A DNA stretch of 64,000 bases, taken from assembly GCA_902702965.1 (NCBI GenBank), contig CACRXP010000636.1, forward strand, positions 58,586-122,585, in the 5' to 3' direction. This DNA is from Spirometra erinaceieuropaei. Taxonomy: Eukaryota; Platyhelminthes; Cestoda; Diphyllobothriidea; Diphyllobothriidae. Positions within the stretch are counted from its first letter, which is position 1, and every line of letters starts with the position of its first letter. This document shows, piece after piece, positions 11,551 through 22,970 of the stretch. The notes below the pieces were generated by a model, which saw only the letters and a program-made list of their open reading frames with translations, was not told where the DNA came from and made no database searches. Position numbers and translations under genes: made by a program.

Positions 11551-11824
11551 CTTAAACGAGCCTTTCCGACCCATCTTAATTGCATAACGGACCACTGGCG
11601 ATCCCGATATGCCCTGAAACTTCCGACTGGAGTTCTCGAATTATAGTAGCAGTGAACGAGCCGCAACCCGTTCTACAATCGGAGCAAAGGCTACTCTCGC
11701 CTGTCTTGGTCTAAAGGACTTCGGTGCGTGCTGTAACCCTTTCCCCCTATCTCCCTTATTCGGTGATGGTAAGGGCGACTTACAGCAGAGTAGGGACATA
11801 TTTCGTGTTGATATGACTAGCCTT

Positions 11825-12535
11825 GGTAGAGGGGCGCTCAACGATCATTCTTACGGAACTCACTCGTTCCTTTCTGTCTTATGGGCTCTCTCTCAAGCCC
11901 AACCAGCAGTCACACAGCGCCGCATGGTATAGACAGGATGTTATTACCGACAAAGACAAGGGAGACTGAAATGGCTGTTTCTGGCTCATTAGCCGTCGTC
12001 AGCCAGCCATACCCAAGCCCGAAGTGTGGAGCACCCGAGCCTCGAACTCGCGACCTGTTGGTTTAGAAGTCAACGCCTCTAATCACCGGGCCACGAGCCC
12101 GTTGCCCTGTCGGTTTTCGATCGGGAATATACAATGTTAGGGGGCGCTCACCGATCGTTCATACGGAACTCACTCGTTCCGTTGTGCCTTAAGGGCTCTC
12201 TCTCGAGCCCAACCAGCAGCCGCACAGCGGCGCATGATATATAGGCAGAATGATATTACCGACAAAGCCAAGGGAGACTGGAATGGCCATTTCTGGCCTA
12301 TTGGCCGCCGTCAGCCAGTCATACCCAACCGCGAAGTGTGGAAAACCTGGGACTCGATCTCCCAAACTTTTAGAAGTCCAACGCCTCTAACCGCTGAGCT
12401 ACGGGCTCGTTGTCTTGTTGGTTTCGACCGGGAATGTACAAAGTACACTCACCGATCGTTCTAGTGGAACTCACTCGTTTCGTTGTGCCTTACGGGCTCG
12501 CTCTCGAGCCCAACCAGCAACCTTCACAAGACCAA
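11825..12535 (-). repeat. tRNA-derived SINE cluster (family 1), minus strand
   Basis: Two full units (11825-12135 and 12136-12440) and a third partial unit (to about 12535) lie head-to-tail on the minus strand. Each begins with GCGCTCACCGATCGTTC-type sequence and contains the box B complement (GGCTCGAACTCGCGAC). The regular phasing suggests tandem duplication or repeated insertion into the same site. Confidence 0.75.
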
Positions 12536-12544
12536 TGTCAGTTG

Positions 12545-12665
12545 GCAGTTCGGCCATCGTGTCTGATGATATCCACAGAGTGCTCCGCAGCAAGGTGAAG
12601 CAGGCACGATGACTTGCGATTGAATTAGTTTATAGTGAGAGTAGACTTGCGCATCAACGTAAGAT
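12545..12665 (+). repeat. Dispersed SINE-like repeat (GTGCTCC..AACAAGG family)
   Basis: GAGTGCTCCGCAGCAAGGTG followed by TTTATAGTGAGAGTAGACTT matches the copy at 1080-1225 and the minus-strand copies near 51 kb. Confidence 0.55.
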
Positions 12666-12734
12666 AATTCAGTGACAAGAAAACGCCGGCTTTTAAATGA
12701 ATTTCTACTTGGCCGCCGCAAGACTCATTTGGCA

Positions 12735-13517
12735 AAAAGGGTCGCTTATGTAGCATACTCTTCTTTTCTTGTTTTTAGATATTCATATAAATTCAAATAT
12801 ACTTTATAGTAAGCATGCAAAAACTCCTGTTTTCTTTTACTCATTTGGTAGCAATTCACGTCTTCTTCAGGTCTTATACTTGGAAAACGGGTATTTTTCG
12901 GTTTTATAAGAGTTTATAATTATAAGACCCTTGAGACCTTGAAATGTCCATTCAAATATTATTGTACCTGTCCGCTGATAATTACTGCTTGCGAATTATA
13001 CAACATGGTCCATTTCCGCTACAAAATCTGACAAGTCCTATACAGTGTGTTCTTAATGACACGGGGTTATGTGCGATTTTCCCTGCATGGAGAGTATGCA
13101 GGTCCGAGCTCGGATGCGGCGACAATCTGACTCAAAAGTATTGAGGAATTGCACAAAGTTCTTAAAACCGACTAATACCCATTTTAAGTATGAGATTTGA
13201 AGAAGACGTGAATTTCTACCAAATGAGTAAAAGAAAACGGAAGTTTGTTCGCTTGCCGTAACATATATTTGAATTTGTATGGATATTAAAAAATCAGCAT
13301 AAAAAATTATAGTGCTTAAATGGCCAATTGTACCGAGTGTGAGTTTTGCGGCGGCCGAGGAGAAATGTATTCAGAAGTCGGCATCCTGTCGTAATTGAAT
13401 TATCCAAGGCTTATGCTGCACGATGTTCAATATGAAAACCCCATTTAAGTACTTCTTCTTAACAGAAAATCCACTCCAGACTTTCAGTTACCATTTCATG
13501 AGATCGGTCACTCGCTG
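12735..13517. mobile_element. Foldback element, copy E (left end truncated)
   Basis: The left part (CTTTTACTCATTTGGTAG, CACGTCTTCTTCAG) and the right part (GAAGAAGACGTGAATT, CAAATGAGTAAAAGAAAA) are imperfect reverse complements about 400 bp apart. The right end CATGAGATCGGTCACTCGCTG is followed by TA at 13518-13519. It is shorter than the other copies because the left terminus is missing. Confidence 0.7.
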
Positions 13518-13995
13518 TAAGTACTAATAGGTCACTTAAGTAGCGCTTCCATAAATTCGAATTTAAACACGTCATCGGGGTTTATCTCAGCCTCAACCCC
13601 ATCGTTACAACTGCAACCTGGCGATAAACTCTACCATTTCATTTAGGAGGTAGAAGCCGAACTCCTTCGTACTACTGGAATGAAAGAGCAACAGTACTGT
13701 GGTGCCACTAAACGTTCTTTATTAGCCGAGGTGTGTTAAAATTTACACTTTTTGACCACTTTCCTTCGTATATTTACGTATAAGACAGTGGTTATCCGGC
13801 CTTTAGCAAGTAATTCGTTTTCACTTCTTTAAAAGGTTTAAAGCGCGGTTTGAGTCGTGTAGTATGCAGATAAGATGCTGATTAAGGGGTAGGTTGGTGA
13901 ACTTGTATGCTTAATTTACACATTTCGTAGTCCAAAGTTACTACCAACTGGGGCAGTGCGGTGACGAATCGACCAAAACCCTCACCGTTAACATA

Positions 13996-14994
13996 CAGTG
14001 GGTGACCGATCTCATGAAATGCTGGCCGAAATTCTGAGAGGCGTTTTCTATTAGGAAGGATTACTTTAAGTGGCATTGTAATATCAATCATCTTGTGGCA
14101 TAATCCTATAATATTTCAGGTCCGCCAGGATATTGGCTTCCGAATGTACTTCTTATTGGCCTCCTGAACGAACCGCACTCGGTAAAAAATGACTACTGCA
14201 GTAGCATGCATATTTCACATTGATTTTCGATGGTCTCATAAATTCAAACATTTTTTAATAGAACACATGCAAAAAATATGCCTTATTTTACTCATCTAGT
14301 AGACGATCAAGTTTTCTCCATATTTTATGCCCAAAGAAAGTGTATATTTAGGTTTTGAAAACGTATCCCAATTCCCGAATAATTTTGAGCCTAGTCAGCC
14401 ATTTCATTAGAGTTTAGCGATTTTAGTCTACAAGGTGCATGCTTTCTGCGTAAGAAAAGCCATACTTTCCTTTACTCTTTGAAGAAAATAGCACATTGGG
14501 TTCATATAACTTTTCAGTAGATGTGGATTATGTTGCGTAATTCATAAAGAGTATTGGTAAACGGACAGGTACGGTACCGTAGGAATGGGCACTGCACGGT
14601 CTTAAAAATTCCCATGATAAGAAACTCCTTTAAAATCAAAAGGTTACCTTTCTTAGGGTACAAAATGTGAAGACAGTGTGACCTTCTACCAGACGGGTAG
14701 AAGAAAACATATTTTTGTGCATGTTTTCTATAAAACATATTTTAATGTATGATACCATCGAAAATCAACGTGAAAGATGCATGCTACTTCAGCAGTCATT
14801 TTTTACAGAGTGCGGTTTCTACAGGAAATCAAAAAGAAGTGCAATCAAAAGCCGACACCCTGGCGAGCCTGAAATATTATATGATTATGCCGCAAGATAA
14901 GTAATATTACAACTCCTCCCTCCAAGTAATCCGTCCTTGTCAAAAACGCATTTCAGAATTTCAGCCAACATTTCATGAGATCGATTACTCACTG
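13996..14994. mobile_element. Foldback Tc1/mariner-type element, copy B (complete)
   Basis: Begins CAGTGGGTGACCGATCTC and ends with the reverse complement of the family terminus (GAGATCGATTACTCACTG), with TA on both outer sides (13994-13995 and 14995-14996). It is 999 bp long with two arms of about 400 bp and no transposase. Internal ORFs differ between copies and are not conserved. Confidence 0.85.
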
Positions 14995-15064
14995 TAGTCT
15001 TGTCAAGCAAAAACTCAGACACGGCATGCATCCGGTGAATATAGGTCGACAGTTTGGCCGTCTC

Positions 15065-15180
15065 AAGGAACAACGTCTACCGTGATGAGGGGAACGCAAC
15101 ATCTACGATTTGCAGATGTTTATAGTGGAGCAGGCTAGCGCGACATCTGCCGTACACTCTCCTTCCTGACGGCCGGAGGT
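15065..15180 (+). repeat. Diverged member of the GTGCTCC..AACAAGG repeat family
   Basis: CAACGTCTACCGTG ... TTTATAGTGGAGCAGGCTAG ... ACACTCTCC keeps the landmarks and spacing of the copies at 1080 and 12545 but is more diverged. The 139-residue minus-strand ORF that overlaps it (15103-15522) is not recognised. Confidence 0.35.
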
Positions 15181-15189
15181 GAGCGCCGG

Positions 15190-15880
15190 CGTACTTGCTG
15201 GTACGCTCACTGCACATGAATTGGTTCCAACTACATGCAACAGACAATCATGGGACCAGCCCAGAGCTCGCATAAATGAGATATTCATAAAGATTACATT
15301 AAAAAGGAGCCAGAGTTTTATCGTGAGTAGTGGGCTGATATGTTGGTCGCATTGCCTTCTCTTTCTGTCTCCCCCAGGCGCCAATCGACAGCCTGTGGGC
15401 GTACGGCGTCTGCGTCGTTTCCGTAGGTGGGAGACCTTCTGCGTGTGGAAGCAGTGAGTCGGGTAGTAGACACGTTTTGGATCTGTCTTAAAGTTGAGCA
15501 ACTTTATGTGCAAATTCGTCATAGCAGCTGTCTATTTGTGTCAAATCGGTCCAGCCTAGCGATGACTCAATTAGCGTAGGAGGTGGGTGTGTAGGACCTC
15601 GTGAGCCGGCGGATAGACAGTCTATCTGAGGAGCTGACTTCCGAGTGCGCAGTTACTGTGGAAATGTAGATTTCTGAATATTTTTCATCCATTATCTGTC
15701 TTATGCAATGACAGGTTGCAGTTAGTGTTAAGCCGTTGCGACATTTATTGGTTCAAATAAGTTCGGCTGTTTAAAAGTAGACGAAGGGACGGTTGCTGGG
15801 ATCACTGAGATCGGGATCGTGTCTTCGTTTTCTTTTAAACAAGAACCTGGGATGCGCATATTCTCTTCTATTCCTAAGTT
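15190..15880. other. No gene recognised
   Basis: 15660-15790 resembles the non-coding PLE flank near 25000 and 27180 (CTTATGCAATGACAGGTTGC). Nothing else is identifiable. Confidence 0.35.
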
Positions 15881-15888
15881 CTGCTGTA

Positions 15889-18221
15889 CAGTTAGTGACC
15901 TAACTCATGAAATGTGTCGATATTTACGAATGATTGCCAATTACTCGCAAACCAACGCCATTTCATGAGGCCAATGTCTATGTTAATTAAGTACAAGTTT
16001 AAAAGAATTAAAACCATGAGAAATATTAAATGCAGTGTTGCGTTGTTTAGAAATGCCGATTTATTTTGGAAAGCACAATATCCCAAAAACGTCAGAAATG
16101 GCTTTTAGATGTATAGAATGTATTCTCATACCAAAACGCAGTAAGTATGAAAGTATAAATAAAATAACGTCCAATAATAGTGGTTCAGTGAAGCTTACGT
16201 CGAAATATCGTTTAATAACTAGTGTGATTTCATATATGACGGTTTGTCAACTGCCTACGAGCTGATTGTAGATTCCAGAACAGTTTTCCAGGGTTTCGTG
16301 TTATCCTTGACTCGTTTAAGTTAAATGAGATGGGGTTCAATAAGAGACACTGGATTTTGCTTGATTTCACCGACTGGGACGCTGTAGGAACAAATGTTTT
16401 CATAAGGTGACATGTCATGAGGCCGGTCGGTGCCTAATACATTTAAATAGAACTGACAGGCCTGATCGTAAACATACTAGTTTGTGTTTATAGAGAGAGC
16501 TTTTCTTCCGTTAAATTAATTTGCACTTTTCGTTCGTTTTGGATTACGTCGAGTTTCAGATCGGCCTCGAAGTTTTGCTGAATAATTCATGATTTTCAGT
16601 GTTTTCACCCATTCGTCCATAAAGACAAACTCTGAATTACCTGTCAATTAAGAACTTCAAAATAAGATCCCTGCCAACACATGGCCCCGGGGCCAGACGG
16701 GGCTAGACGGGGCCAGGCCCCGTCCAAATTTTGGTGAATTTCCATCCTTTCTAATGACGTCATTCTGCATTATTTTAGACAGATTTCGCTCTCTTATCGT
16801 TAAATATAAGCTTTTTAGCTTGCATTCACTATTGTAAATGAAGGTGGGTGACATATTGTTCGCGTAAGGGTTATGGGTGTACAACGATCAAAAGTTGAGT
16901 AGTATAACCTACTGTATGGAGAATTAGGAAAGGGAAAATACTGATAGCGTAAATGGGGGGTTACTATCAGGGAGAGCATGGCGTCCCCGTGCGCGTTTTT
17001 CTTCGAGAACGGGGCCAGACGGGGCTATCGCGTCCATAGCCCCGTCCGTAGCCTCGCCCGAACGGGGCCCACCCCCGTCTGGCCCCCGGGGCTAGACGGG
17101 GCCAGACGGGGCTGGTGCTAGCAGGGATTATTATGGAAGGCATTTACCGAATTAGTGTGTGTTCGGGCGCTCCTTTTCACGAAGATGGTCGTTTGGGTCA
17201 CACGTGAAGACTCATTAAAACATCAAACTTTATTTTCGAGCAAAATGCCTGTCCATAACGAAAATCAGCAACTAAAATGCCTTTCCTTAGTAAGTTACCT
17301 TTTTAAGAAGCGCTTTATTACTGCACTCCGTTGGCGGATCTCTGTCTACTTTGCATTTTTGCATGGTGAGGCCAAGTAGAAATTTGACACTTTTGGCCGT
17401 TTCTTTCACGATCCTGAACAATACTATTATTTTTCAACCGTAAACTTAAAAACACGCCTTCCTCAATACATTGAGGCCATTTCCACTGTTTTTGCTCGCT
17501 TTTAGACTCCGTTCTTCGATTATGAATGCACGGCCGAGCGCCCATATAAAATACTGATATTTTACTGAAACTACTAATGTTTTGCTCGTTTCATTTCTGA
17601 ATTAGGTATGCACAGAGGCTAAACTACACAACAAGGAATGTTTCATATGTTTAAAACTGGAAATGACCATTCGTTGGTGGTCATTTATGTGACATCAGGT
17701 AGCATTTCTCAAACGGCAAAACAATTGCAGCCCATTTAGACGAAGCAATCCCTGTCTGCGTTATTACTGCACTTTAGGGCACCAAATCGCACAGATCTGT
17801 TAATTTGACATTTAGAAATTGATAAAACCTCTGATTTTCTTAAAATAACCCTAGTGTTAGCAGGTTGATTACCACAGTTACCATCGGACATAAAATAAAC
17901 TCTCAAGTTCGGTTAAATCTGTTAATTAAAACTCTCGCAGGTGGATTATTATCCTTTCAATGAAAAGTCACTCAGATGAGTAACCGGAGTCTAGGACATG
18001 TATAAGCATAGAGAATTGCACGAATATATTCCAATGCCCATTTTCGCTAAAATTTACTGGTATTTTACTTGGTATAATTACGCAGACACAATTTCTGCAC
18101 AAGAAAAGGACCTTTCATTTAGAGATGTGGATAAGCGAACAAAATGCGCAACGTTGAAAATGTCCAGAAATTCTCGCATCAGTTTCCGTTATCAGGTTTC
18201 ATGAGATAGGTCACGTACTGT
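15889..18221. mobile_element. Candidate 2.3-kb TA-flanked element with CAGT...CTCATGAAA ends
   Basis: The left end CAGTTAGTGACCTAACTC-ATGAAA and the reverse complement of the right end CAGTACGTGACCTATCTC-ATGAAA agree at 21 of 24 positions, and TA lies on both outer sides (15887-15888 and 18222-18223). The interior is AT-rich with no recognisable transposase and includes the GC-rich palindromic element at 16667-17130. Pairing these two ends is an inference; they could belong to two separate damaged copies. Confidence 0.5.
16667..17130. mobile_element. GC-rich inverted-repeat element with GGGGCCAGACGGGGC motif
   Basis: The left terminus ATCCCTGCCAACACATGGCC and the right terminus (reverse complement ATCCCTGCTAGCACCAGCCC) are matched ends, each followed inward by clusters of GGGGCCAGACGGGG / GGGGCTAGACGGGG. 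The middle (16735-16980) is AT-richer. Its base composition contrasts sharply with the AT-rich host element around it, consistent with later insertion. Confidence 0.65.
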
Positions 18222-18229
18222 ATATGTCT

Positions 18230-19060
18230 GTTTCTAATTCATACCGGGGAAATATTGCTTCGTATTTCTCAAGCAGCTAAAAAGTCAGAAATGACCTTCC
18301 AGGTCTCTCTTGTCTTTTTCTGTAATCTCTCTCTTCAGCTTCTGTACTACTTAACAAAAAATTAGGCATTACAACTGTAAAAACCACAAAGGCGAAGGTC
18401 AATGTGAAGGAAGAGGATGACGTCCGATATGTTCCGCGTGGTGTGAGGGAGTTAAGCATACAGTGCTCATCAATAAAATTGACACACTGTAGTAACCTAT
18501 TAAACTTGAATATGAAAATTTCAATTTGATTGAAAATGCGCGGTATCTCAACAGAACCACTGCAGGTTTGTAAACGGGAGCCCTCTCTCTTATCCTCGAA
18601 ACCGGCTCCGTGGCTGAAAATTTGATTAGACACAACTACCTTCCCACGACCGACACACCAAGGAGGGCAAAACTAAACCCTCCCACCTTCACAGGCAACC
18701 ATCAGCATTCAAGGAGAGCGGAGTTTATTGACTCTAAAAAAACAACCGTCAGGGTGCTTTGCCTGTCACATGCCGCTGCGTTATGTGTACAGCCAGTGAA
18801 ATAAGTGGTCCAATTAGAGTTAACTCGGATGATGACTGCAAATAGCCTCAAGGTCAACTATCGGAATCAAACGCATAGAGGCGCGAGCGTGGATGTCGCT
18901 TTTACAGTGTAAGGGTAGTTGGAACCAGTGGAAAGGGAACTGGGAAAATGCAAGAAAATGCGGATTGGAAAGTGGCCCCGTAAAGCCAGGCTAAACATAC
19001 GATCTAGTTGTTTATTCGAGTTTGCTTTGATCCTCCAAATGCGGCGAATGAGCGAACGAC
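18230..19060. other. No gene recognised
   Basis: Overlapping minus-strand ORFs (18277-18635) show no recognisable domain. Confidence 0.4.
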
Positions 19061-19129
19061 GCGAACGACCACGGCGTTAACTGTGTGCCGCACGGACCAA
19101 ATGCAGCAACGGTGAAATGCAAGTGAACA

Positions 19130-19560
19130 AGTTTAAGCCGAGGCAGACTTTCGCAGCATTTTCTAGGATAAGAGGTACCATACTAACAGCATAGATACTA
19201 GCCAAAAGCCCATACATGCATGTTTCGTCGATATTCTGCCGCTGCATGACACAAATGTGAGGGGTCCGGCTCATAAGTGGGTCGTCCAGCATTCCCCGTC
19301 TGCTTTCTGGTAGATACTCCAATTTAGACATTATTACTCTTTTATTTCCTCAGAAATTAACCACGAGATTGCAGTAGATCAGTATATTCCAGGCCTATAG
19401 GCTCAGACCAAATTATCTACCAGGAAGCAGACGGGGAATGCTGGGCGACCCATTGATGAGCCGTGTCGTGCAGCGGCAGATTATCAGCGAAACACGTATG
19501 TATGGGCTTCTGGCTAGTACCTATGCTGCTAGTATGGTATCACCTTACCCTAAAGTATAC
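19130..19560. repeat. Inverted pair of a dispersed repeat (GCATGACAC..CGACGAAAC family)
   Basis: 19130-19330 and 19415-19560 are imperfect reverse complements sharing CAGACGGGGAATGCTGG, GCAGCGGCAGA and ATGGGCTTNTGGCTAGTA. Further copies lie at 19690-19830, 45335-45470 and 45660-45800. No coding potential is evident. Confidence 0.6.
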
Positions 19561-19627
19561 TACTAGCTGTCTGTCGGCGGTTAATGAATATTACGCGGTT
19601 ATCTGCTGTGACTGATGGACTTCGGTC

Positions 19628-19672
19628 CAAATCTATCTATCTATCGTCTATCTATCTATCTATATCCTCTAT
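19628..19672. repeat. (ATCT)n microsatellite
   Basis: Interrupted run of ATCT/CTAT units. Confidence 0.85.
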
Positions 19673-19689
19673 CTAGCTATCGGCCGAAT

Positions 19690-19830
19690 AGAGAACGCTG
19701 GGGGTCCCACTGAAGAGCCGGACCCCTCGCAGCTGTGTCACGCAGCGACAAATTATCAACGAAACACGTGTCTGGGCTTTTAGCAAGTATCTATGTCGGG
19801 GCGTACGGTATAATACCTTTGCCACATGGA
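19690..19830 (+). repeat. Third copy of the 19130-19560 repeat
   Basis: TAGAGAACGCTGGG, AAGAGCCGGACCCCTC, CACGCAGCGACAAATTATCA and GAAACACGTG keep the order seen in 19415-19560. Confidence 0.5.
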
Positions 19831-19839
19831 TCTATATCT

Positions 19840-21245
19840 ATTTATCTATGTCCTCTGCCCGCATACATGAGTATCAGTTAGCGGTGAAGAGACGAGATCA
19901 CCTATCCCAGGTGGCTATGCACACACCGGACACAAATCTGCATGGGAGAACACTCGCACTGTTGGCGCCTGTGTAAGGATCGGCTGAAGGCTCCCAGCCA
20001 TCTGTGACATACAAAGAATACCTACCATACTTATTTAAGTGGGTTTTAGTCCGACACGATTATTCCGGTTTGGCGTTTCATCGTACAAGGTCGGGTCGTC
20101 TGTTGTAGACGGTTGGTGCGTTATCTAAAATGACCTCAGCTCAGAGAGTCGTTGTAGACACTTAATGTTTATTTTTTAATTGTCCGGCTAAATTTCGGTT
20201 GCTATACGTCAGTGCATTAAAACCTTTCCGTCCGAAAAACGAATTTACCAATTACCTATATTTATTTTGACATTGCTCTATGCATACATAGGTCCCGCCC
20301 GTAAAACCCCCTATCACCACCTTTTCCCGTAAGACAGGCACCTTTGACTGGTCGTGGGTGTTTGTCGTCCTTCACCCGATCGTTGCCGGCGTCTGCCCAA
20401 TAAGGAAAGGCTGCGAACCCCTGGAGACAATGCACTCAGATGAGGCATGCATCGATCGGCATATCGATTTAGATGCCACATGTAAATTTATCAAGAAGCG
20501 AGCACAGTCAATACCGAGGGGATAACGAGGTAAAATTGACGCGCATTGGCGCAGGCTCCGGTCAACCATAGAATAACTTGTTCGACACGGTTAAATATTT
20601 AACTGTTTTTGTACACTACCCAAAAGTCTGACGACGAACTGGGGAACCAGACTCGAAAATTTACGCATTAAAGGTTATTCTCTTCCCAAAGAATCTTACT
20701 TATGTTCCATATCTATTCATCTTCTGTTTATCTATCTTCTATTTTCTATGTATACAAAAATGGAACTTTTTGTTAGTGTATAATGAGAAATCGCCGATAG
20801 TACTGCCCCGATTGCTTTGAAATTTTGGCACAACCTTGCCTGAGCATAGAGCCGGGTTTTTATGTCCACCTTCATATCTATGGGGATATCCCGCCTGTGG
20901 TGGGTAGAAAACGCCTTTTTTCTGACATAACAACTCCATCTGCTGCGGCCACTTGACCGCCATTCACTCAGACACACGTGCGTCCCCCGAGCCACTTGGC
21001 TCGACATCCGCTCAAACACAGGTGCTCCCCCCTGATGACCGCGCTCACCCCGTCCCTCTCTCCTGCAGACAATTGAACATGCCCTCCCCCCTGGGCCGAT
21101 GCAAGATGGGCCATCGGGGCAAAAAATACGCAGGTCTTGGACACCACCTGAACTTTTCCCACAACCCACATTGATGGGTCTGTCAGTACTTCCTCTGGGA
21201 TTCTCTGGCGTGATGAATGGATGTAGTAAACCTCAGCCCTCACTC
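19840..21245. other. No gene recognised
   Basis: A 145-residue minus-strand ORF (20732-21169) overlaps other ORFs on both strands and has no recognisable motif. 20285-20345 (CCCGCCCGTAAAACCCCC) resembles 44055-44105 inside another repeat. Confidence 0.4.
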
Positions 21246-22146
21246 ACGCATTTGCGAAAACGGTGCTGTATTCGGAAGTGTCTAGGTATTACACACGGAA
21301 TGCGTGTAGAAAATCTTTTGCACGACGCAAACGAGGACAGCGAGTTGACGGACCGCTTGCTCTCCTTCATCTCCAACAGAATTATGGGAGAAATATAAAT
21401 CGCACATGGCTGAAGATATCCTTCGTCGACTGTGCAAGGAAAATTCAAGTGTGGATTCCGCAGCAGAAATCTACAACGAGGAGTTAGAAGGATTCAGGAT
21501 ATGTGCGTAGAAATCACGAACAAAGTTCACAGTCAACTGGAAATGAAATCATCAAACCAAACTGCTGTTGCTTCATTAGATGTGGATTTGCGCCGTGAGC
21601 AAAACTAAAGCACGGTTGAACTTCTGTCATACCTGCAGTCCAGCATTCCTAGTCTAACACTGGAGCAGAATGGCATTTACGATCAAATAATGCGGACTGT
21701 CAATAACGGAGTTGGAGGAATCTTTTTCTTCGATGCGCCAGGAGGGACTAGCAAAGCGTTCTTAATAAGACTGATTCTGGCAGCAATTCGATCCAAAAAT
21801 TACATTGCCTTAGCTCTTGCGTCGTCCGGAATAGCTGCGACCTTGCTACCCGGCGGAAGAACTGCTCATTCAGCTTTGAAATTGCCGTTGAACGTGCAAT
21901 TCATTAAAACTCCAACGTGCAGAATTTCCAAGGAATACGGCATGGGAAACGTGCTGCAGAAATACAAAGTTGCTGTTTGGGATGAATGTACAATGACGTA
22001 AAAAAACGCTCGAGGCCCTTGGTCGATCTTTGCAAGATTTGCGCGGATACGCAGTGCTACTGCTTTCAGGAGACTTCAGGCAGACATTGCCTGTAATTTC
22101 TCGACCGATACCAGCGGACGCAATAAATGCCCGCCTGATATACTCA

Positions 22147-22152
22147 ACTTTG
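22147..22152. repeat. Target-site duplication ACTTTG, left copy
   Basis: ACTTTG at 22147-22152 and 22977-22982 flanks the PLE fragment. Removing the insert and one copy restores the helicase reading frame at the join. Confidence 0.75.
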
Positions 22153-22261
22153 CCAATAGAAGCGAAGAGACGAGTCCCAGGAAGTAGTCTTGAAGAAGGA
22201 GACACGATCGCTGGGACAAGAGCTTTATTAGCCTGACGTTGCGGATTCCTGCTCGAACCCA

Positions 22262-22813
22262 ATGAAACCGCAAGACCCGCTGCCACGGCTAGAAACGTCT
22301 GGAGTCGTCTATCGGATCTGGTGCAGTTGCGGACAAAACAACTACGTCGGAGAAACCGGAAGACAGCTCCGAACGAGAATGGCCGAACACGCTACAGCGG
22401 TGCGGAGAAATGACGCCAGCTCTCAAGTTGCGGCTTATTCGACGGGTTCCGGTCACGCATTCAAATTTGACCAGGCCGAAATTCTCGCAAGAGGTGACAA
22501 CCGCGTGAGCCGGGAGCTACTTGAATCATGGTTTACTGGCCCCCAGTCAATTAACAAGTGCAATGAACTTCCCCTTCCATACTCGGTGCTGAGACTTCGC
22601 CTAGGCGGAGTAATTAGCCACGCATGGAGCGCACAGGTGAATACTTTTCCCTACACCAGGGTCGGTGCGTCAGACGGTCGAGCAATCATCACACCAAAAT
22701 CCAACGCACGTGGTGAAATTGCAGCAATTAACGACGCGAACGTCGGCTATCAAACAATTAGCACACCAAGTGCGACGATCCCGGATGAAGGGGGAAGCCG
22801 TGAATGTTCATAG
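22262..22813 (+). CDS. GIY-YIG endonuclease domain of a Penelope-like element
   Basis: An open frame of 183 residues without internal stop. GVVYRIWCSCGQNNYVGETG (residues 14-33) supplies the GIY and YIG positions as VVY and YVG, with the Cys pair of PLE endonucleases at 21 and 23. R38 or so in GRQLRTRMAEH is the expected catalytic Arg. The Glu of SRELLESWF (about residue 88) matches the metal-binding Glu, and Asn in SINKC follows. The C-terminal 70 residues are low in recognisable motifs. The first ATG may not be a natural start; the frame is a polyprotein tail. Its RT partner is missing here, so it is unlikely to act alone. Confidence 0.82.
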   Translation: MKPQDPLPRLETSGVVYRIWCSCGQNNYVGETGRQLRTRMAEHATAVRRNDASSQVAAYSTGSGHAFKFDQAEILARGDNRVSRELLESWFTGPQSINKCNELPLPYSVLRLRLGGVISHAWSAQVNTFPYTRVGASDGRAIITPKSNARGEIAAINDANVGYQTISTPSATIPDEGGSRECS

Positions 22814-22887
22814 GTATGCGGTATCATGACGACTGCCCCCTATAAATACTGCAGCCCATTGTGCGTGAACCACTCGTATCTGCTGTT

Positions 22888-22970
22888 GTCTCTGATGATG
22901 AGTTCGAGCAGGGATCCGAAACGTGAGGCTAATAAAGCTCTTGTCCCAGCGATCGCGTCTCTTTCTTCAA
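22888..22970 (+). ncRNA. PLE 3' end with hammerhead-ribozyme-like core
   Basis: CTGATGA at 22892-22898 and GAAAC at 22918-22922 are separated by a hairpin (GAGTTC 22900-22905, loop GAGCAG, GGATCC 22912-22917) in the position of hammerhead stem II. Published work describes hammerhead motifs in Penelope-like elements. Stems I and III cannot be drawn convincingly here, so activity is doubtful. A minus-strand copy at 43424-43454 has a perfect 6-bp stem II. Confidence 0.4.

Noticed and set aside
20732..21169. 145-residue minus-strand ORF as a gene
   Set aside because: Overlaps ORFs in other frames and on the plus strand, has no recognisable domain and no supporting context.
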